Positions 8,561 to 17,537 of a stretch of DNA of 64,000 nucleotides are shown here, one piece after another. The notes under the pieces are model-generated. The model searched no databases. It was given only the letters and a program-made list of their open reading frames with translations, and was not told the origin of the DNA. The stretch's first letter is position 1. Each line of letters begins with the position of its first letter. This DNA comes from Butyrivibrio sp. (GTDB lineage Bacteria > Bacillota > Clostridia > Lachnospirales > Lachnospiraceae). The translations under genes and the position numbers were made by a program. The stretch is taken from contig SVGC01000014.1 in NCBI GenBank assembly GCA_015056495.1, positions 42,351 to 106,350 of the forward strand, written 5' to 3'.

Positions 8561-10045
8561 ATGCAGACTTTATTGATAGTTGAAGATGAAAAAATGATCC
8601 GTCAGGGCATAAAGGCAATGGTTCAGAGAAGCGGTGTCCCTGTGGACAATATACTTGAATGCTCCAATGGCGAGGATGCCATTAATCTACTATCTAAGAC
8701 TCACGTAGATGTGATGTTTACAGATATCAGGATGCAAAAGATGGACGGGATAGAGCTTGTCAGACGTGTGAATGAGATGAATGACAAGCCTCTCATCGTG
8801 GCGATAAGCGGATATGATGATTTTACATATGCTGTTGAGATGCTCCGAAATGGTGTTAAGGAGTATCTTTTAAAGCCTGTCGAAAGAGAGAAGATTGCTG
8901 AAGTACTGAAGAAACTCAATGCTGAGTTGGAGGTAAAAAACAAAGAGCAGAGTAAGGACAAGGAGCTTGGCCTGCATCAGATCAGGGAGCTCATCGATGA
9001 GTCTCTTGATGAAGAGAAAAAGCAGTTGATCATCAATAAGTATTCTACATACTTTTTTGATGTGCCTTATCAGATATGCATTTTCAAAAAGGATGAGTCA
9101 TCTTTTTTACCAGATAAGCAGGGTACTGCTGATCAGTATGGAGAAATATATTTTGAAGATGAGGATGAGGGTGAAGTCGTCATCATCAAAGAGAATGTTG
9201 TCAAAGTGTTCTTGAATAACGAGATGGAAGAGAAGTGCGCTGGCCTTAGCTGCGTACATGAGGGACTTGCTGAATTGTCAGCAGCATTTTATGAGGCATC
9301 GGCTATGCGAAAGCTTGCTTTTATAAAGGGTAAGACTTGTGTCTGCGGCGTAGACAAGATCGAGAGAGCCAATTCTAATTTGATCGAAAAAGCTAAAGAG
9401 CTCCTTGGTACTTCTGAACGGACTAAGCGCGTTCAGCTGATAGGTACAGATAAGACTGAAGACGTCATCTACAGATGGAAGCAGCTTTTTAAAGTGCTGG
9501 AAAATGGCCAGATTGAAATCGTGGAGTTCTCCACGGAGATGGGCGAGAGTCTGTCACAGATTATTGATGTTTATAGGGAGAGCGTCTCTGATGAAGATAT
9601 CAAGATGATGGACACCATGAGGAATATCCACAATTACGAGAGTCTTGATGAGTACCAGAATCTGTTTATGGACTGGCTTCTTAATCTGAACCAGCGCCTT
9701 GGTAACAGACCGGATGATAGTAATATCAGGCAAAAGATAGATCAGGCAAGGCAGTACATTATTGCTAATTACAATAGCGACTTGAATATGGCAGTTGTAT
9801 CCAATTATGTTTCAATGAATTATTCTTTGTTCTCATATTCTTTTAAGCAGTATACGGGGAAGAATTTTGTGAACTATCTAAAAGATATAAGGATTGAAAA
9901 GGCTAAGGAACTTCTGGCCAGCTCAGATTTAAAGATCATCGAGATCAGTCAGATGGTGGGCTACGATAATGAGAAGCATTTCATGAAGACCTTCAAAGCC
10001 ATGTGCGGCGTATCTCCAGGTGAGTACAGAAAAAACATGAACTGA
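8561..10045 (+). CDS. AraC-type response regulator, YesN class
   Basis: About 494 residues from the ATG at 8561, which has GAGG five bases upstream; the in-frame TTG at 8531 has no such signal. The receiver domain shows the acidic pair at residues 8-10 (VEDE), phosphoacceptor Asp55 (FTDIRM) and Lys in YLLKPVE. A middle region of about 250 residues has no motif I know. The C-terminal AraC/XylS DNA-binding domain has two helix-turn-helices (VVSNYVSMNYSLFSYSFKQY and IIEISQMVGYDNEKHFMKTF) and ends at SPGEYRKNMN. It pairs with the preceding kinase. The stop codon lies inside a palindromic repeat element. Confidence 0.92.
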   Translation: MQTLLIVEDEKMIRQGIKAMVQRSGVPVDNILECSNGEDAINLLSKTHVDVMFTDIRMQKMDGIELVRRVNEMNDKPLIVAISGYDDFTYAVEMLRNGVKEYLLKPVEREKIAEVLKKLNAELEVKNKEQSKDKELGLHQIRELIDESLDEEKKQLIINKYSTYFFDVPYQICIFKKDESSFLPDKQGTADQYGEIYFEDEDEGEVVIIKENVVKVFLNNEMEEKCAGLSCVHEGLAELSAAFYEASAMRKLAFIKGKTCVCGVDKIERANSNLIEKAKELLGTSERTKRVQLIGTDKTEDVIYRWKQLFKVLENGQIEIVEFSTEMGESLSQIIDVYRESVSDEDIKMMDTMRNIHNYESLDEYQNLFMDWLLNLNQRLGNRPDDSNIRQKIDQARQYIIANYNSDLNMAVVSNYVSMNYSLFSYSFKQYTGKNFVNYLKDIRIEKAKELLASSDLKIIEISQMVGYDNEKHFMKTFKAMCGVSPGEYRKNMN

Positions 10046-10154
10046 GTCACTGGGGACGTATCAGATTGACTCATTGTGTGCAATTAGTCAATCTGATACG
10101 TCCCCAGTGACTCATTGTGCGCAATGAGTCAAAATGATACGTCCCCGGTGACTC
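10044..10154. repeat. GGGGACGTA palindromic element, bidirectional terminator
   Basis: A perfect 28-bp inverted repeat, 10044-10071 with 10086-10113, contains the core GGGGACGTATCAG. The right part, 10073-10113, is followed by a direct second copy at 10114-10154 with a few changes. The element reaches into the stop codons of both converging genes (TGA 10043-10045, and TCA 10153-10155 read on the minus strand). A related palindrome lies at 34165-34222. It contains no ORF of its own. Confidence 0.85.
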
Positions 10155-12024
10155 ACCGTAATGTAGTGATAGTTGCAGATATGGTGTAGGGCTTGGGATT
10201 GAGGCGGTTGTAGTTGTCGAGGTAGGATAGTATTTTCTTTTTGGTGGTAGCGATTTGCGCCTCAGTGCCATGTATTATTATTTCAAAAGTGCCGCCATTG
10301 ATCCTTCCGGCAATGGCTTGTTCATCGGATGGGTCATCAACATTTTTTTCAGGAAGAGACTTCTTGATGGCCTGGCCAAGGACGGATATGGCAAGGTCTC
10401 CGGATTCACGTCCGTATTTTTCATTTATTTCTTTTAGATTATCCACATCAACAGTCATATCATAAATAGATAAATCGGAAGCTGGATCATCTGTAGAGCT
10501 GGAGCCAGCTGCTTTGAGCTTATCCAGGTATTTGTTTTCATAATAATCAAAGCCGGCTTTACTGTAGAGACCGGTGAGATCATCTTTCATATATATTTCT
10601 TCAAGATGAAGAGCCATGGCGTCAGAGCGCTTTTTGTTCCTGAGAGTGTTCAATAGCTGGGACAGATTTACCAGATATTGGATAAGCTTGAAAGGATATC
10701 TGACTCTGTTGTTTTCGAAGGTCATGACTATGTAGCCTATGGCGTTGTTGTGATTGTAGATAGGAGAAACAACTCTGGCGTTTTCATTATCTGACATCAA
10801 GAAATCTGGCAAAAGTGTATTTCTTTTGAAGGTACATGAAGGAAGACGCTTACCGTTTTGGAGCGCCAGATAGAGTGTCAGGGAGTCATCAGCTTCTTTT
10901 TGATCATCATTTAATGCATCAGCAGATGCGGTGAGAGTCAGTATCTTGTCTGACAGGTTGTTCCAATTACTGCTAAGAGCCAGATAAAATCCGGTGCAAT
11001 TCTCAATCTCGCCGGCATAGGATGCAATGAGGTCCAGCATGTCTTCAAGGTCGTTGGCTGCGCCAAAGGCAGAAGCGATTTTGGATGACATGATGATGGA
11101 TTTTTCCAGATCGGCGATCTGTGCCAGAAGTGCATGGGTGTACATATGAACTTTTTTATCTGCAGGAAAACTGCATCCGCAGGAGCCGCCATAGATTACT
11201 TTGGCAAAAACGGAAGTGACAGACCTCTCTTTTCCTCGGATAAGACTGTGCAGGTTGTCTACGGCAATCTGTCCCAGATCATAAACGGGGTAGGAGATTG
11301 TGGTAAGAGCAGGTATCATGTTCTGACCTGCGGCAGAGTTGTCACAGCCAGAGATTCCAAAGTCTTCAGGAATCTTGTAGCCTTTGTTTTCAGCTGCGAT
11401 TATCAGTTCATAAGCAAGTCTGTCGTTATAGCATATGATCGCGTCGGGCAGGCACGTTCCATTTTTTGACAAATGATCAAGAGCCGTATTGTAGTCATCA
11501 GGCGTTTCATCGCAGATATAGACATCCTCATCGGTAAAAGACAAACCATTTTTTGACATAGAATCTCTTACTATGCCCAGTCTTTTTTCTGAGATATCAG
11601 GTTCATTCTTGCATCCCAGATAGCATATGCGTTTAGCGCCGTGCATGGTTATAAAATGGCTTACTATCATTGACAGCATTGAATTGTTATCCATTGTCAC
11701 ATTTGGAAAAAATGGATCTGTGTCATTGACTTCGATAACAGGAACAGAGCAATCTTTTAAAGCCTCGCAGACCTTATCTCTAAGGGCTCTGGAAGCATAA
11801 GTGCCTGAAGCAAATATTACACCGCTTAAGTTGGAATAAACTGGGAGACGCAGAATGCATTCCTCGGTCTCAGAGAGCGTGCCAAGAGCTTCACCATCAT
11901 TGGTGGTGATGACCTGGATCTGATAACCGTATTCTAATGCCTTATCGATTATTCCCTGAGTGAGATTTCTTTGATACTCCCCATAAATATGTGAAATAAA
12001 AAGAGCAATTTTTTTGCTATACAT
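10153..12024 (-). CDS. Cytoplasmic sugar-binding domain fused to degenerate GGDEF
   Basis: About 623 residues from an ATG at 12022-12024 (MYSKKIALF). Residues 1-280 look like a LacI/periplasmic-binding-protein sensing domain, but with no LacI helix-turn-helix in front and no signal peptide. A middle region (about 280-445) lacks a clear motif. The C terminus resembles a diguanylate cyclase: DDLTGLYSKAGF, then DVDNLKEINEKYGRESGDL, but the signature reads NGGTF where GGDEF is expected. The active site therefore looks altered, and the domain may bind nucleotide rather than make cyclic di-GMP. It is divergent from the GH3 gene and may regulate it. Upstream in-frame codons to 12204 are AT-rich and probably not coding. 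Confidence 0.75.
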   Translation of the reverse strand: MYSKKIALFISHIYGEYQRNLTQGIIDKALEYGYQIQVITTNDGEALGTLSETEECILRLPVYSNLSGVIFASGTYASRALRDKVCEALKDCSVPVIEVNDTDPFFPNVTMDNNSMLSMIVSHFITMHGAKRICYLGCKNEPDISEKRLGIVRDSMSKNGLSFTDEDVYICDETPDDYNTALDHLSKNGTCLPDAIICYNDRLAYELIIAAENKGYKIPEDFGISGCDNSAAGQNMIPALTTISYPVYDLGQIAVDNLHSLIRGKERSVTSVFAKVIYGGSCGCSFPADKKVHMYTHALLAQIADLEKSIIMSSKIASAFGAANDLEDMLDLIASYAGEIENCTGFYLALSSNWNNLSDKILTLTASADALNDDQKEADDSLTLYLALQNGKRLPSCTFKRNTLLPDFLMSDNENARVVSPIYNHNNAIGYIVMTFENNRVRYPFKLIQYLVNLSQLLNTLRNKKRSDAMALHLEEIYMKDDLTGLYSKAGFDYYENKYLDKLKAAGSSSTDDPASDLSIYDMTVDVDNLKEINEKYGRESGDLAISVLGQAIKKSLPEKNVDDPSDEQAIAGRINGGTFEIIIHGTEAQIATTKKKILSYLDNYNRLNPKPYTISATITTLR

Positions 12025-12170
12025 AGGACCCCAAATTCCTAAAAAATACACACTAAAAATAAAAAAATGTAGCGTATACATTTTAACATATAATGGTATG
12101 ATGACATAGTGGATCCTGTTTGTGCGGATAAATGTAATTTTTTTTAGGGGAATTGAAAGGGTATTAAAAA
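12025..12170. promoter_or_regulatory. Divergent promoter region between GGDEF-like gene and GH3 gene
   Basis: This 146-bp region separates two divergently transcribed genes. A TATAAT lies at 12089-12094 on the plus strand, and GAAAGGG before 12171 is the GH3 ribosome binding site. No clear operator palindrome was found. Confidence 0.4.
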
Positions 12171-14585
12171 ATGAAAAAATGGACCAGAGCAAATTATCAG
12201 CCAAATCTTCCTTTGAATGGGGATAAGAAAGTTACAGCAAGTCTTGAGCATATTGAACTGTCAAGACAGGCAGCAGCTGAAGGCATGGTGCTGTTAAAAA
12301 ATGAAAATGATATATTGCCTCTTGCTAAAAATGCAAAAATTGCGCTGTTTGGAAAAGGCACCTTTGACTATGTAAAAGGCGGTGGCGGAAGTGGTGATGT
12401 GTACACCAAGTATGTCCACAATATCTATGATGGCTTCAAGAGCCTTGGCGTAGAGATATTTGAGCATTTGTGTGATTATTATAAAAAAGATATTGATGAT
12501 CAGTACCATGCAGGTTCTGCACCGGGCATGACTGTAGAGCCTGAGCTTCCTGAAGAACTGGCCAAGGCAGCGCATAATTATACAGATACAGCTATCATCA
12601 GCATCAGCAGATTCTCAGGAGAAGGCTGGGATCGTTCCGATGTTGAATATGAAGGGGAGTACAACCCATGGGCAAGTGAGACAAGCATGCCTAAGACTGC
12701 AGGTAAGATTTTTCCAAAGGGAGATTTCTATCTGACAGACAATGAAGAAAAGATGATCGAAACAGTAAGTTCTATGTTTGCCAAGACCATCGTTGTGCTG
12801 AATGTAGGCGGAGTGGTTGATACTAAATGGATCAAGAACAGTGACAGCATCGGCGCAGCACTCCTTGCATGGCAGGGCGGTATGGAGGGCGGACTTGCAA
12901 CTGCACAGATACTGATGGGACAAGTGAATCCATCAGGTAAATTGCCGGATTCTTTTGCAGGTGAGATTGAGGATTATCCATCTACCAAAGGATTCCACGA
13001 ATCTCCTCATTACGTTGATTATACAGAAGACATCTTTGTTGGATACAGATATTTCGAGACCATAAGCGGAGCAGCTGAGAAGGTTGTATATCCATTTGGA
13101 TATGGACTTTCCTATACCTCTTTTGAAAAAGAGATCATTAAGACAAAAGAATCTGAAGAAGGTGTTACTTTCCAGATCAAGGTCACAAATACAGGTAAGA
13201 CAGCAGGAAAAGAAGTTGCAGCATTGTATCTGTCAGCACCTCAGGGCAAGCTTGGCAAGGCTGCAAAAGTACTTGTGGCATTTGAGAAAACAAGACTTCT
13301 TGAAGCTGGCCAGTCTCAGGTAATGGAGCTGTTTGTATCCAAGTATCAGCTGGCATCTTATGATGATCTTGGAAAAGTTGAAGAGTCAGCCTATGTCATC
13401 GAAAAAGGTGAGTATGGATTCTATCTGGGCGGAAGTGTAGAAGACACTGTTGAAGCAGAGTACAAGTATGTAGCTGCGGAAGATGAAGTATACGAGAAGC
13501 TTTCAAGACAGCTGGCTCCTGTATCACTTAAAAAGAGACTTCTGGCTGATGGTAGTTATGAAGAATTACCTATAGGACCAGCCAGAGATATCAATGAATG
13601 TATATTTGAAAAAATGGTTCCTGGTACCGAAGAAGCTGTTGTTCCTGTAGATAAGGGACGTGATTCATATATGCTTATGAACCCTTATAAAACAAAGGAC
13701 ACTAAGCCTCTGATGGATGTCTATGAAGGAAAGATATCACTTGATGAATTTATCAGTCAGATGGATGATGAGGATCTGATTGATATCCTTGGCGGTCAGC
13801 CTAACAGAGGCGTTGCTAATACATGGGGAATGGGAAATAAGCCTGAATACGGTATTCCTAATGTTATGACAGCAGATGGCCCTGCAGGAGTGCGTATCAA
13901 TCCTGAGTGCGGTATAGCAACTACAGCATGGCCTTGCGCAACACTTCTTGCTTCTACATGGAATAAGGATCTGTTGTATAAAGTAGGTGAGGCAGGCGGA
14001 GAAGAACTTAAGGAAAACAACCTTCAGATCTGGCTTACACCTGCAGTTAATATCCACAGAAGTCCACTTTGCGGAAGAAACTTTGAATATTATTCAGAGG
14101 ATCCATACCTTGCCGGTAAGCTTGCAGCACAGCTTGTAAAGGGTATCCAGTCCAATAATGTGGCAGCCAGTGTAAAGCATTTTGCAGCCAACAACAAGGA
14201 AACTAACAGAAAACACAGTGATTCCAGAGTATCAGAGAGAGCACTCAGAGAAATCTATCTGAAAGCTTTTGAGATCATTGTAAAAGAAGCTGATCCTTGG
14301 ACTATCATGTCAGCCTACAATGCAGTTAACGGCCAGAGAGCATCTGAATCAAAAGACCTCTTGACTAACATCCTTCGCAAGGAATGGGGCTTTAAGGGCA
14401 TGGTAACTTCTGACTGGTGGAACAGAGCTGAGCAGTACAAAGAAATCCTTGCCGGCAACGATGTTAAGATGGCCAACGGCTATCCTGAACGTGTAAAGAA
14501 GGCCATGGAAATGGGTGCTCTGACAAGAGCTGATCTGGAGGCTTGCGCCCGCCGCGTACTTGAGATGATATTGAAGCTTGATTGA
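12171..14585 (+). CDS. GH3 beta-glucosidase with swapped domain order
   Basis: An 804-residue glycoside hydrolase family 3 enzyme without a signal peptide, so cytoplasmic. The order is inverted: residues about 25-265 match the usual C-terminal (alpha/beta)6 domain (AAAEGMVLLKNENDILPL), about 290-420 are a fibronectin-III-like domain, and about 515-804 hold the usual N-terminal catalytic barrel. The nucleophile is Asp748 in GMVTSDWW; KHFAANNKETNRK and MTADGPAGVR are substrate-site motifs. A Glu in FSGEGWDRS (about 151) is the candidate acid/base. This order is known from Butyrivibrio and Ruminococcus beta-glucosidases. It would cleave imported cello- or xylo-oligosaccharides. A strong terminator follows. 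Confidence 0.93.
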   Translation: MKKWTRANYQPNLPLNGDKKVTASLEHIELSRQAAAEGMVLLKNENDILPLAKNAKIALFGKGTFDYVKGGGGSGDVYTKYVHNIYDGFKSLGVEIFEHLCDYYKKDIDDQYHAGSAPGMTVEPELPEELAKAAHNYTDTAIISISRFSGEGWDRSDVEYEGEYNPWASETSMPKTAGKIFPKGDFYLTDNEEKMIETVSSMFAKTIVVLNVGGVVDTKWIKNSDSIGAALLAWQGGMEGGLATAQILMGQVNPSGKLPDSFAGEIEDYPSTKGFHESPHYVDYTEDIFVGYRYFETISGAAEKVVYPFGYGLSYTSFEKEIIKTKESEEGVTFQIKVTNTGKTAGKEVAALYLSAPQGKLGKAAKVLVAFEKTRLLEAGQSQVMELFVSKYQLASYDDLGKVEESAYVIEKGEYGFYLGGSVEDTVEAEYKYVAAEDEVYEKLSRQLAPVSLKKRLLADGSYEELPIGPARDINECIFEKMVPGTEEAVVPVDKGRDSYMLMNPYKTKDTKPLMDVYEGKISLDEFISQMDDEDLIDILGGQPNRGVANTWGMGNKPEYGIPNVMTADGPAGVRINPECGIATTAWPCATLLASTWNKDLLYKVGEAGGEELKENNLQIWLTPAVNIHRSPLCGRNFEYYSEDPYLAGKLAAQLVKGIQSNNVAASVKHFAANNKETNRKHSDSRVSERALREIYLKAFEIIVKEADPWTIMSAYNAVNGQRASESKDLLTNILRKEWGFKGMVTSDWWNRAEQYKEILAGNDVKMANGYPERVKKAMEMGALTRADLEACARRVLEMILKLD

Positions 14586-14608
14586 TCTGAATAATTATAT
14601 ATGAGTAT

Positions 14609-14645
14609 ATCCCCTGCGAAAAGTGTGATCGCAGGGGATTTTTTT
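14609..14645 (+). terminator. Intrinsic terminator after GH3 gene
   Basis: ATCCCCTGCGA (14609-14619) pairs perfectly with TCGCAGGGGAT (14629-14639), followed by a run of seven T. Just after it, around 14648-14664, a short GTCACTGGG...GAGTCA stretch resembles a worn copy of the GGGGACGTA element. Confidence 0.92.
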
Positions 14646-14670
14646 GTGTCACTGGGTGAGTCAAAAAAAT

Positions 14671-17448
14671 TTAGTGCAGGAACTCAATAGATGCAAGGCT
14701 GCAGCTGCCGGTGCCCTTGTAGGTCAGGTAGAGTGGGTAGGTACCTGTGAGGGATGGAAGAGTGCATTCGCCAGTCTGCCATACGTTGGCATTGTCGCCG
14801 TGGATCTTGCCAAGGACTTCGCCATCAAGGCTGGTGCGTATCTCAAAGTCACCATTGAAGTAAGCTCTTGTCTTGATCCTGAGACCTGTAACGTTTTTGA
14901 GTTCGAAATATTTAAAGCCAATAGTTGTGCCATCAACGATGGACTTGATGTAACCAGGGTTTTGGTCGCCGTCGCCGCCTTCCTGGACTACTCTAGGAGC
15001 ATTAGGCTCAACATAGATCTTGTGCTCTGGTGTGAATATGTTGCAGGCAATGTATGCAGGATATTCACCAATATCTGAAAGAGGACCATTGTTAAGTCCG
15101 CAGGATGTGATCTCAACCTGTGGGATCTTACCGGATCCATCGAAATGTATCTTTTCAGCACAACCCTGTCTGCTGTACCAGGTACCGCTGGTGTGACGGT
15201 GATAGAAGATGTACCAGTCACTGCCGATCTCTACGATACTACCGTGGTTGTTGGCGCCATAGGCTGTTGCCTGATCTGCAGGTTTGTAGCTGTCTATGTG
15301 GAGGTCACAGTTACTTACGATCACTCCGCCATATTCGTAAGGACCTTCAGGATCTTTGGATGTTGCGTAGCAGAGTTCATGCATTACCTCTGATGAGTAA
15401 ACAAAATAGTATGTATCATCATGCTTTCTGATGGAAGGAGCTTCAAAGAATGCATGATGTTCAAAAGCTGTGCCCTGGCTATAGCAGCTGCCTGGTGCAA
15501 TGATCTTAGGAGCTTTTCTAACAGTTAACATATCCTTATCAAGTACAGTCAGCATAGCGCCATGTCTGGACTTGTCATGCTGTCCGCAGAAGCCAGTAAA
15601 CAGATATGTTACATCACCTTCTGTAAGTACGCCCGGATCAAACTGTGGTTCATCGCCAGCTTTTTCACCAAGCCTGGTGCCATCTTCATAGTGTACATAA
15701 CCGTAGAACTGGAAAGGCCCAGCAGGTGTGTCGCTGACAGCAACAGATACTACACATACTTTATCAAGAACATAGTAGAGGTAATAGCGTCCGTCAGGAC
15801 CAACTGTCACATCAGGAGCATAGAGGCACATGTGGCCGTCTTTATTGAGAGGGTCAGCAGTCTTTGGATATATTACGCCTTCATACTTCCAGTTACCGAG
15901 ATCGTCTATTGGAGCAGACCAGCATACGTAGTCACCAAGACAGAAGGTCTCGCCGCCATAGATATCGTGTGAACCGTAAACATATACTCTGTTGCCAAAT
16001 ACATATGGTTCTCCGTCAGGAACATATTCCCAGGATGGAAGATAAGGGTTAACAGCCTGCTTTTTGCTGCCCTGTCTGATACCACCTTCAAAGCGTGGCT
16101 TAGCACCGCTTCCAAGGAATTCCATTTCAGCAGGAGACTTTTCTGTATATGGTTGCCATGCAGGCATAGGAAGCTTGTCTGAGCCTGCGCCGTTAGGATC
16201 ATGTGTCTTGATGAAGTTGACAAAATAATCGCTCATCTGGCGGGCAAGGTCGAAATGTCTTCCAACATAAGGCCTATGGCATTTTTCAAGTGTATCAAAA
16301 AAGAACCAGAGATCGCAGGAATGGAATGTGCCCGGATAGCTGTCGCCAGGATGTCCATCTCCAGGAATATCAGGATCAAATCTGTAATAATAGAATTTCT
16401 GAGCAGGTTTTTTTTCATTGGCCATCTTGAGAACTGTCTTAACAGAATTTTCGACCATGTTGACACCTGCAGCACGGAACTCATCAGTAGTATTTCCGGC
16501 AATCACCGGAACCTGCGCACAGCTTCTGTTAATAAAGCGGTTTACAGGATCTCCTGTGCAGAACTTGCCATCTGTAATTGGGAACATTCTTGGATGGTCA
16601 GCTATAAATCTGTTGTAACCGGCAAAAAGTTCTCTGAAAGGAATCTTTCTTGCTTCCTCAAGACTCTTTACACCAAGGCTTTCAAAGAATTGTTCACCAA
16701 GCTTTTCAGCCTTAGGAAGATCAAGTGGATTAAAGATATCATCTTTTGCATCAGGTAATCTGATGATCCCGCTAAATATAGCAGCACCCTTGATGATGTC
16801 AAAATTGTCAGGACAAGTGAGCTGGTGCATAACACTGGAACCACCTGCTGACTGACCTGCAATAGTGATATTTTCAGGGTCTCCGCCAAAAGCTGCAATA
16901 TTATTATGTACCCAGTGAAGACCTGCCTTTTGGTCAAGTAAACCAAAGTTGCAAGGAGCATCTGGATTTTCTGCAGTTATTTCTTTATGGGCAAGATATC
17001 CGAACGCGCCAAGTCTGTAAGCAACGCTGACTACGATGATTCCTTTTTTGGCAAGAGCTTCGCCATTGAATTCCATTTCAGCAGTGTAGCCCCACTGAAA
17101 ACCTCCGCCATAGTACCATACAAGTACAGGCAGCTTCTCATCAGCAGCCTTGGCTGGTGTCCATATGTTAAGATACAGGCAGTCTTCATCCATAGGTATT
17201 TCAGGATCAACATGCCATTCTCTGCAGTACAGATCTGTACCAAGTCCAGGAGTATCCTGTACAGAAATAGGGCCAAATTCAAAGGCATTTAATGTGCCAT
17301 CCCAGTTCTGACAAGGCTGAGGAGCTCTCCATCTGTTGTCACCTACAGGAGGAGCAGCAAAAGGTATCCCCTTAAAAACTGTTATTCTTGGATCATTGCC
17401 GGCCAGTCCCCGAACATGGCCGTTTTTAACGTGTGTTTCTCTAAGCAT
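14671..17448 (-). CDS. Carboxylesterase-GH43 fusion with C-terminal beta-sandwich
   Basis: A 925-residue bifunctional protein without a signal peptide. Residues 1-450 are a type B carboxylesterase: Ser200 in GQSAGG, Glu323 in NTTDEF and His376 in GTFHSCDLW form a plausible triad, and YYGGGFQWG is the oxyanion loop. Residues about 470-785 are GH43: Asp478 in VPDGEP (candidate base), Asp546 in YAPDVTV and Glu669 in FFEAPS (candidate acid). Residues about 800-925 look like a carbohydrate-binding beta-sandwich. Such a fusion would remove ester and arabinosyl or xylosyl decorations from imported xylo-oligosaccharides in the cytoplasm. The start has GGAGGGAAA upstream. Confidence 0.9.
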   Translation of the reverse strand: MLRETHVKNGHVRGLAGNDPRITVFKGIPFAAPPVGDNRWRAPQPCQNWDGTLNAFEFGPISVQDTPGLGTDLYCREWHVDPEIPMDEDCLYLNIWTPAKAADEKLPVLVWYYGGGFQWGYTAEMEFNGEALAKKGIIVVSVAYRLGAFGYLAHKEITAENPDAPCNFGLLDQKAGLHWVHNNIAAFGGDPENITIAGQSAGGSSVMHQLTCPDNFDIIKGAAIFSGIIRLPDAKDDIFNPLDLPKAEKLGEQFFESLGVKSLEEARKIPFRELFAGYNRFIADHPRMFPITDGKFCTGDPVNRFINRSCAQVPVIAGNTTDEFRAAGVNMVENSVKTVLKMANEKKPAQKFYYYRFDPDIPGDGHPGDSYPGTFHSCDLWFFFDTLEKCHRPYVGRHFDLARQMSDYFVNFIKTHDPNGAGSDKLPMPAWQPYTEKSPAEMEFLGSGAKPRFEGGIRQGSKKQAVNPYLPSWEYVPDGEPYVFGNRVYVYGSHDIYGGETFCLGDYVCWSAPIDDLGNWKYEGVIYPKTADPLNKDGHMCLYAPDVTVGPDGRYYLYYVLDKVCVVSVAVSDTPAGPFQFYGYVHYEDGTRLGEKAGDEPQFDPGVLTEGDVTYLFTGFCGQHDKSRHGAMLTVLDKDMLTVRKAPKIIAPGSCYSQGTAFEHHAFFEAPSIRKHDDTYYFVYSSEVMHELCYATSKDPEGPYEYGGVIVSNCDLHIDSYKPADQATAYGANNHGSIVEIGSDWYIFYHRHTSGTWYSRQGCAEKIHFDGSGKIPQVEITSCGLNNGPLSDIGEYPAYIACNIFTPEHKIYVEPNAPRVVQEGGDGDQNPGYIKSIVDGTTIGFKYFELKNVTGLRIKTRAYFNGDFEIRTSLDGEVLGKIHGDNANVWQTGECTLPSLTGTYPLYLTYKGTGSCSLASIEFLH

Positions 17449-17484
17449 TTTCCCTCCACATTATCTAGTTGTATTTTTTAAATA

Positions 17485-17523
17485 ATCTCACGGAATCCAC
17501 ATTAGATGCAGATTTCGTGAGAT
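17485..17523 (-). terminator. Stem-loop between AraC regulator and esterase-GH43 gene
   Basis: ATCTCACG (17485-17492) pairs with CGTGAGAT (17516-17523), with more pairing inside (AATC/GATT). On the minus strand it follows the regulator's stop and precedes an AT-rich stretch, so it could terminate the regulator transcript or attenuate into the esterase gene. Confidence 0.5.
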
Positions 17524-17537
17524 CATATTTAAAAACG

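Noticed and set aside
12025..12204. N-terminal extension of the GGDEF-like protein
   Set aside because: The extra codons are AT-rich, overlap the divergent promoter and the GH3 start, and the PBP-like domain begins right at the ATG at 12024.
14644..17292. Several plus-strand ORFs opposite the esterase-GH43 gene
   Set aside because: They are antisense shadows with no known motifs, while the minus-strand frame encodes clear catalytic domains.
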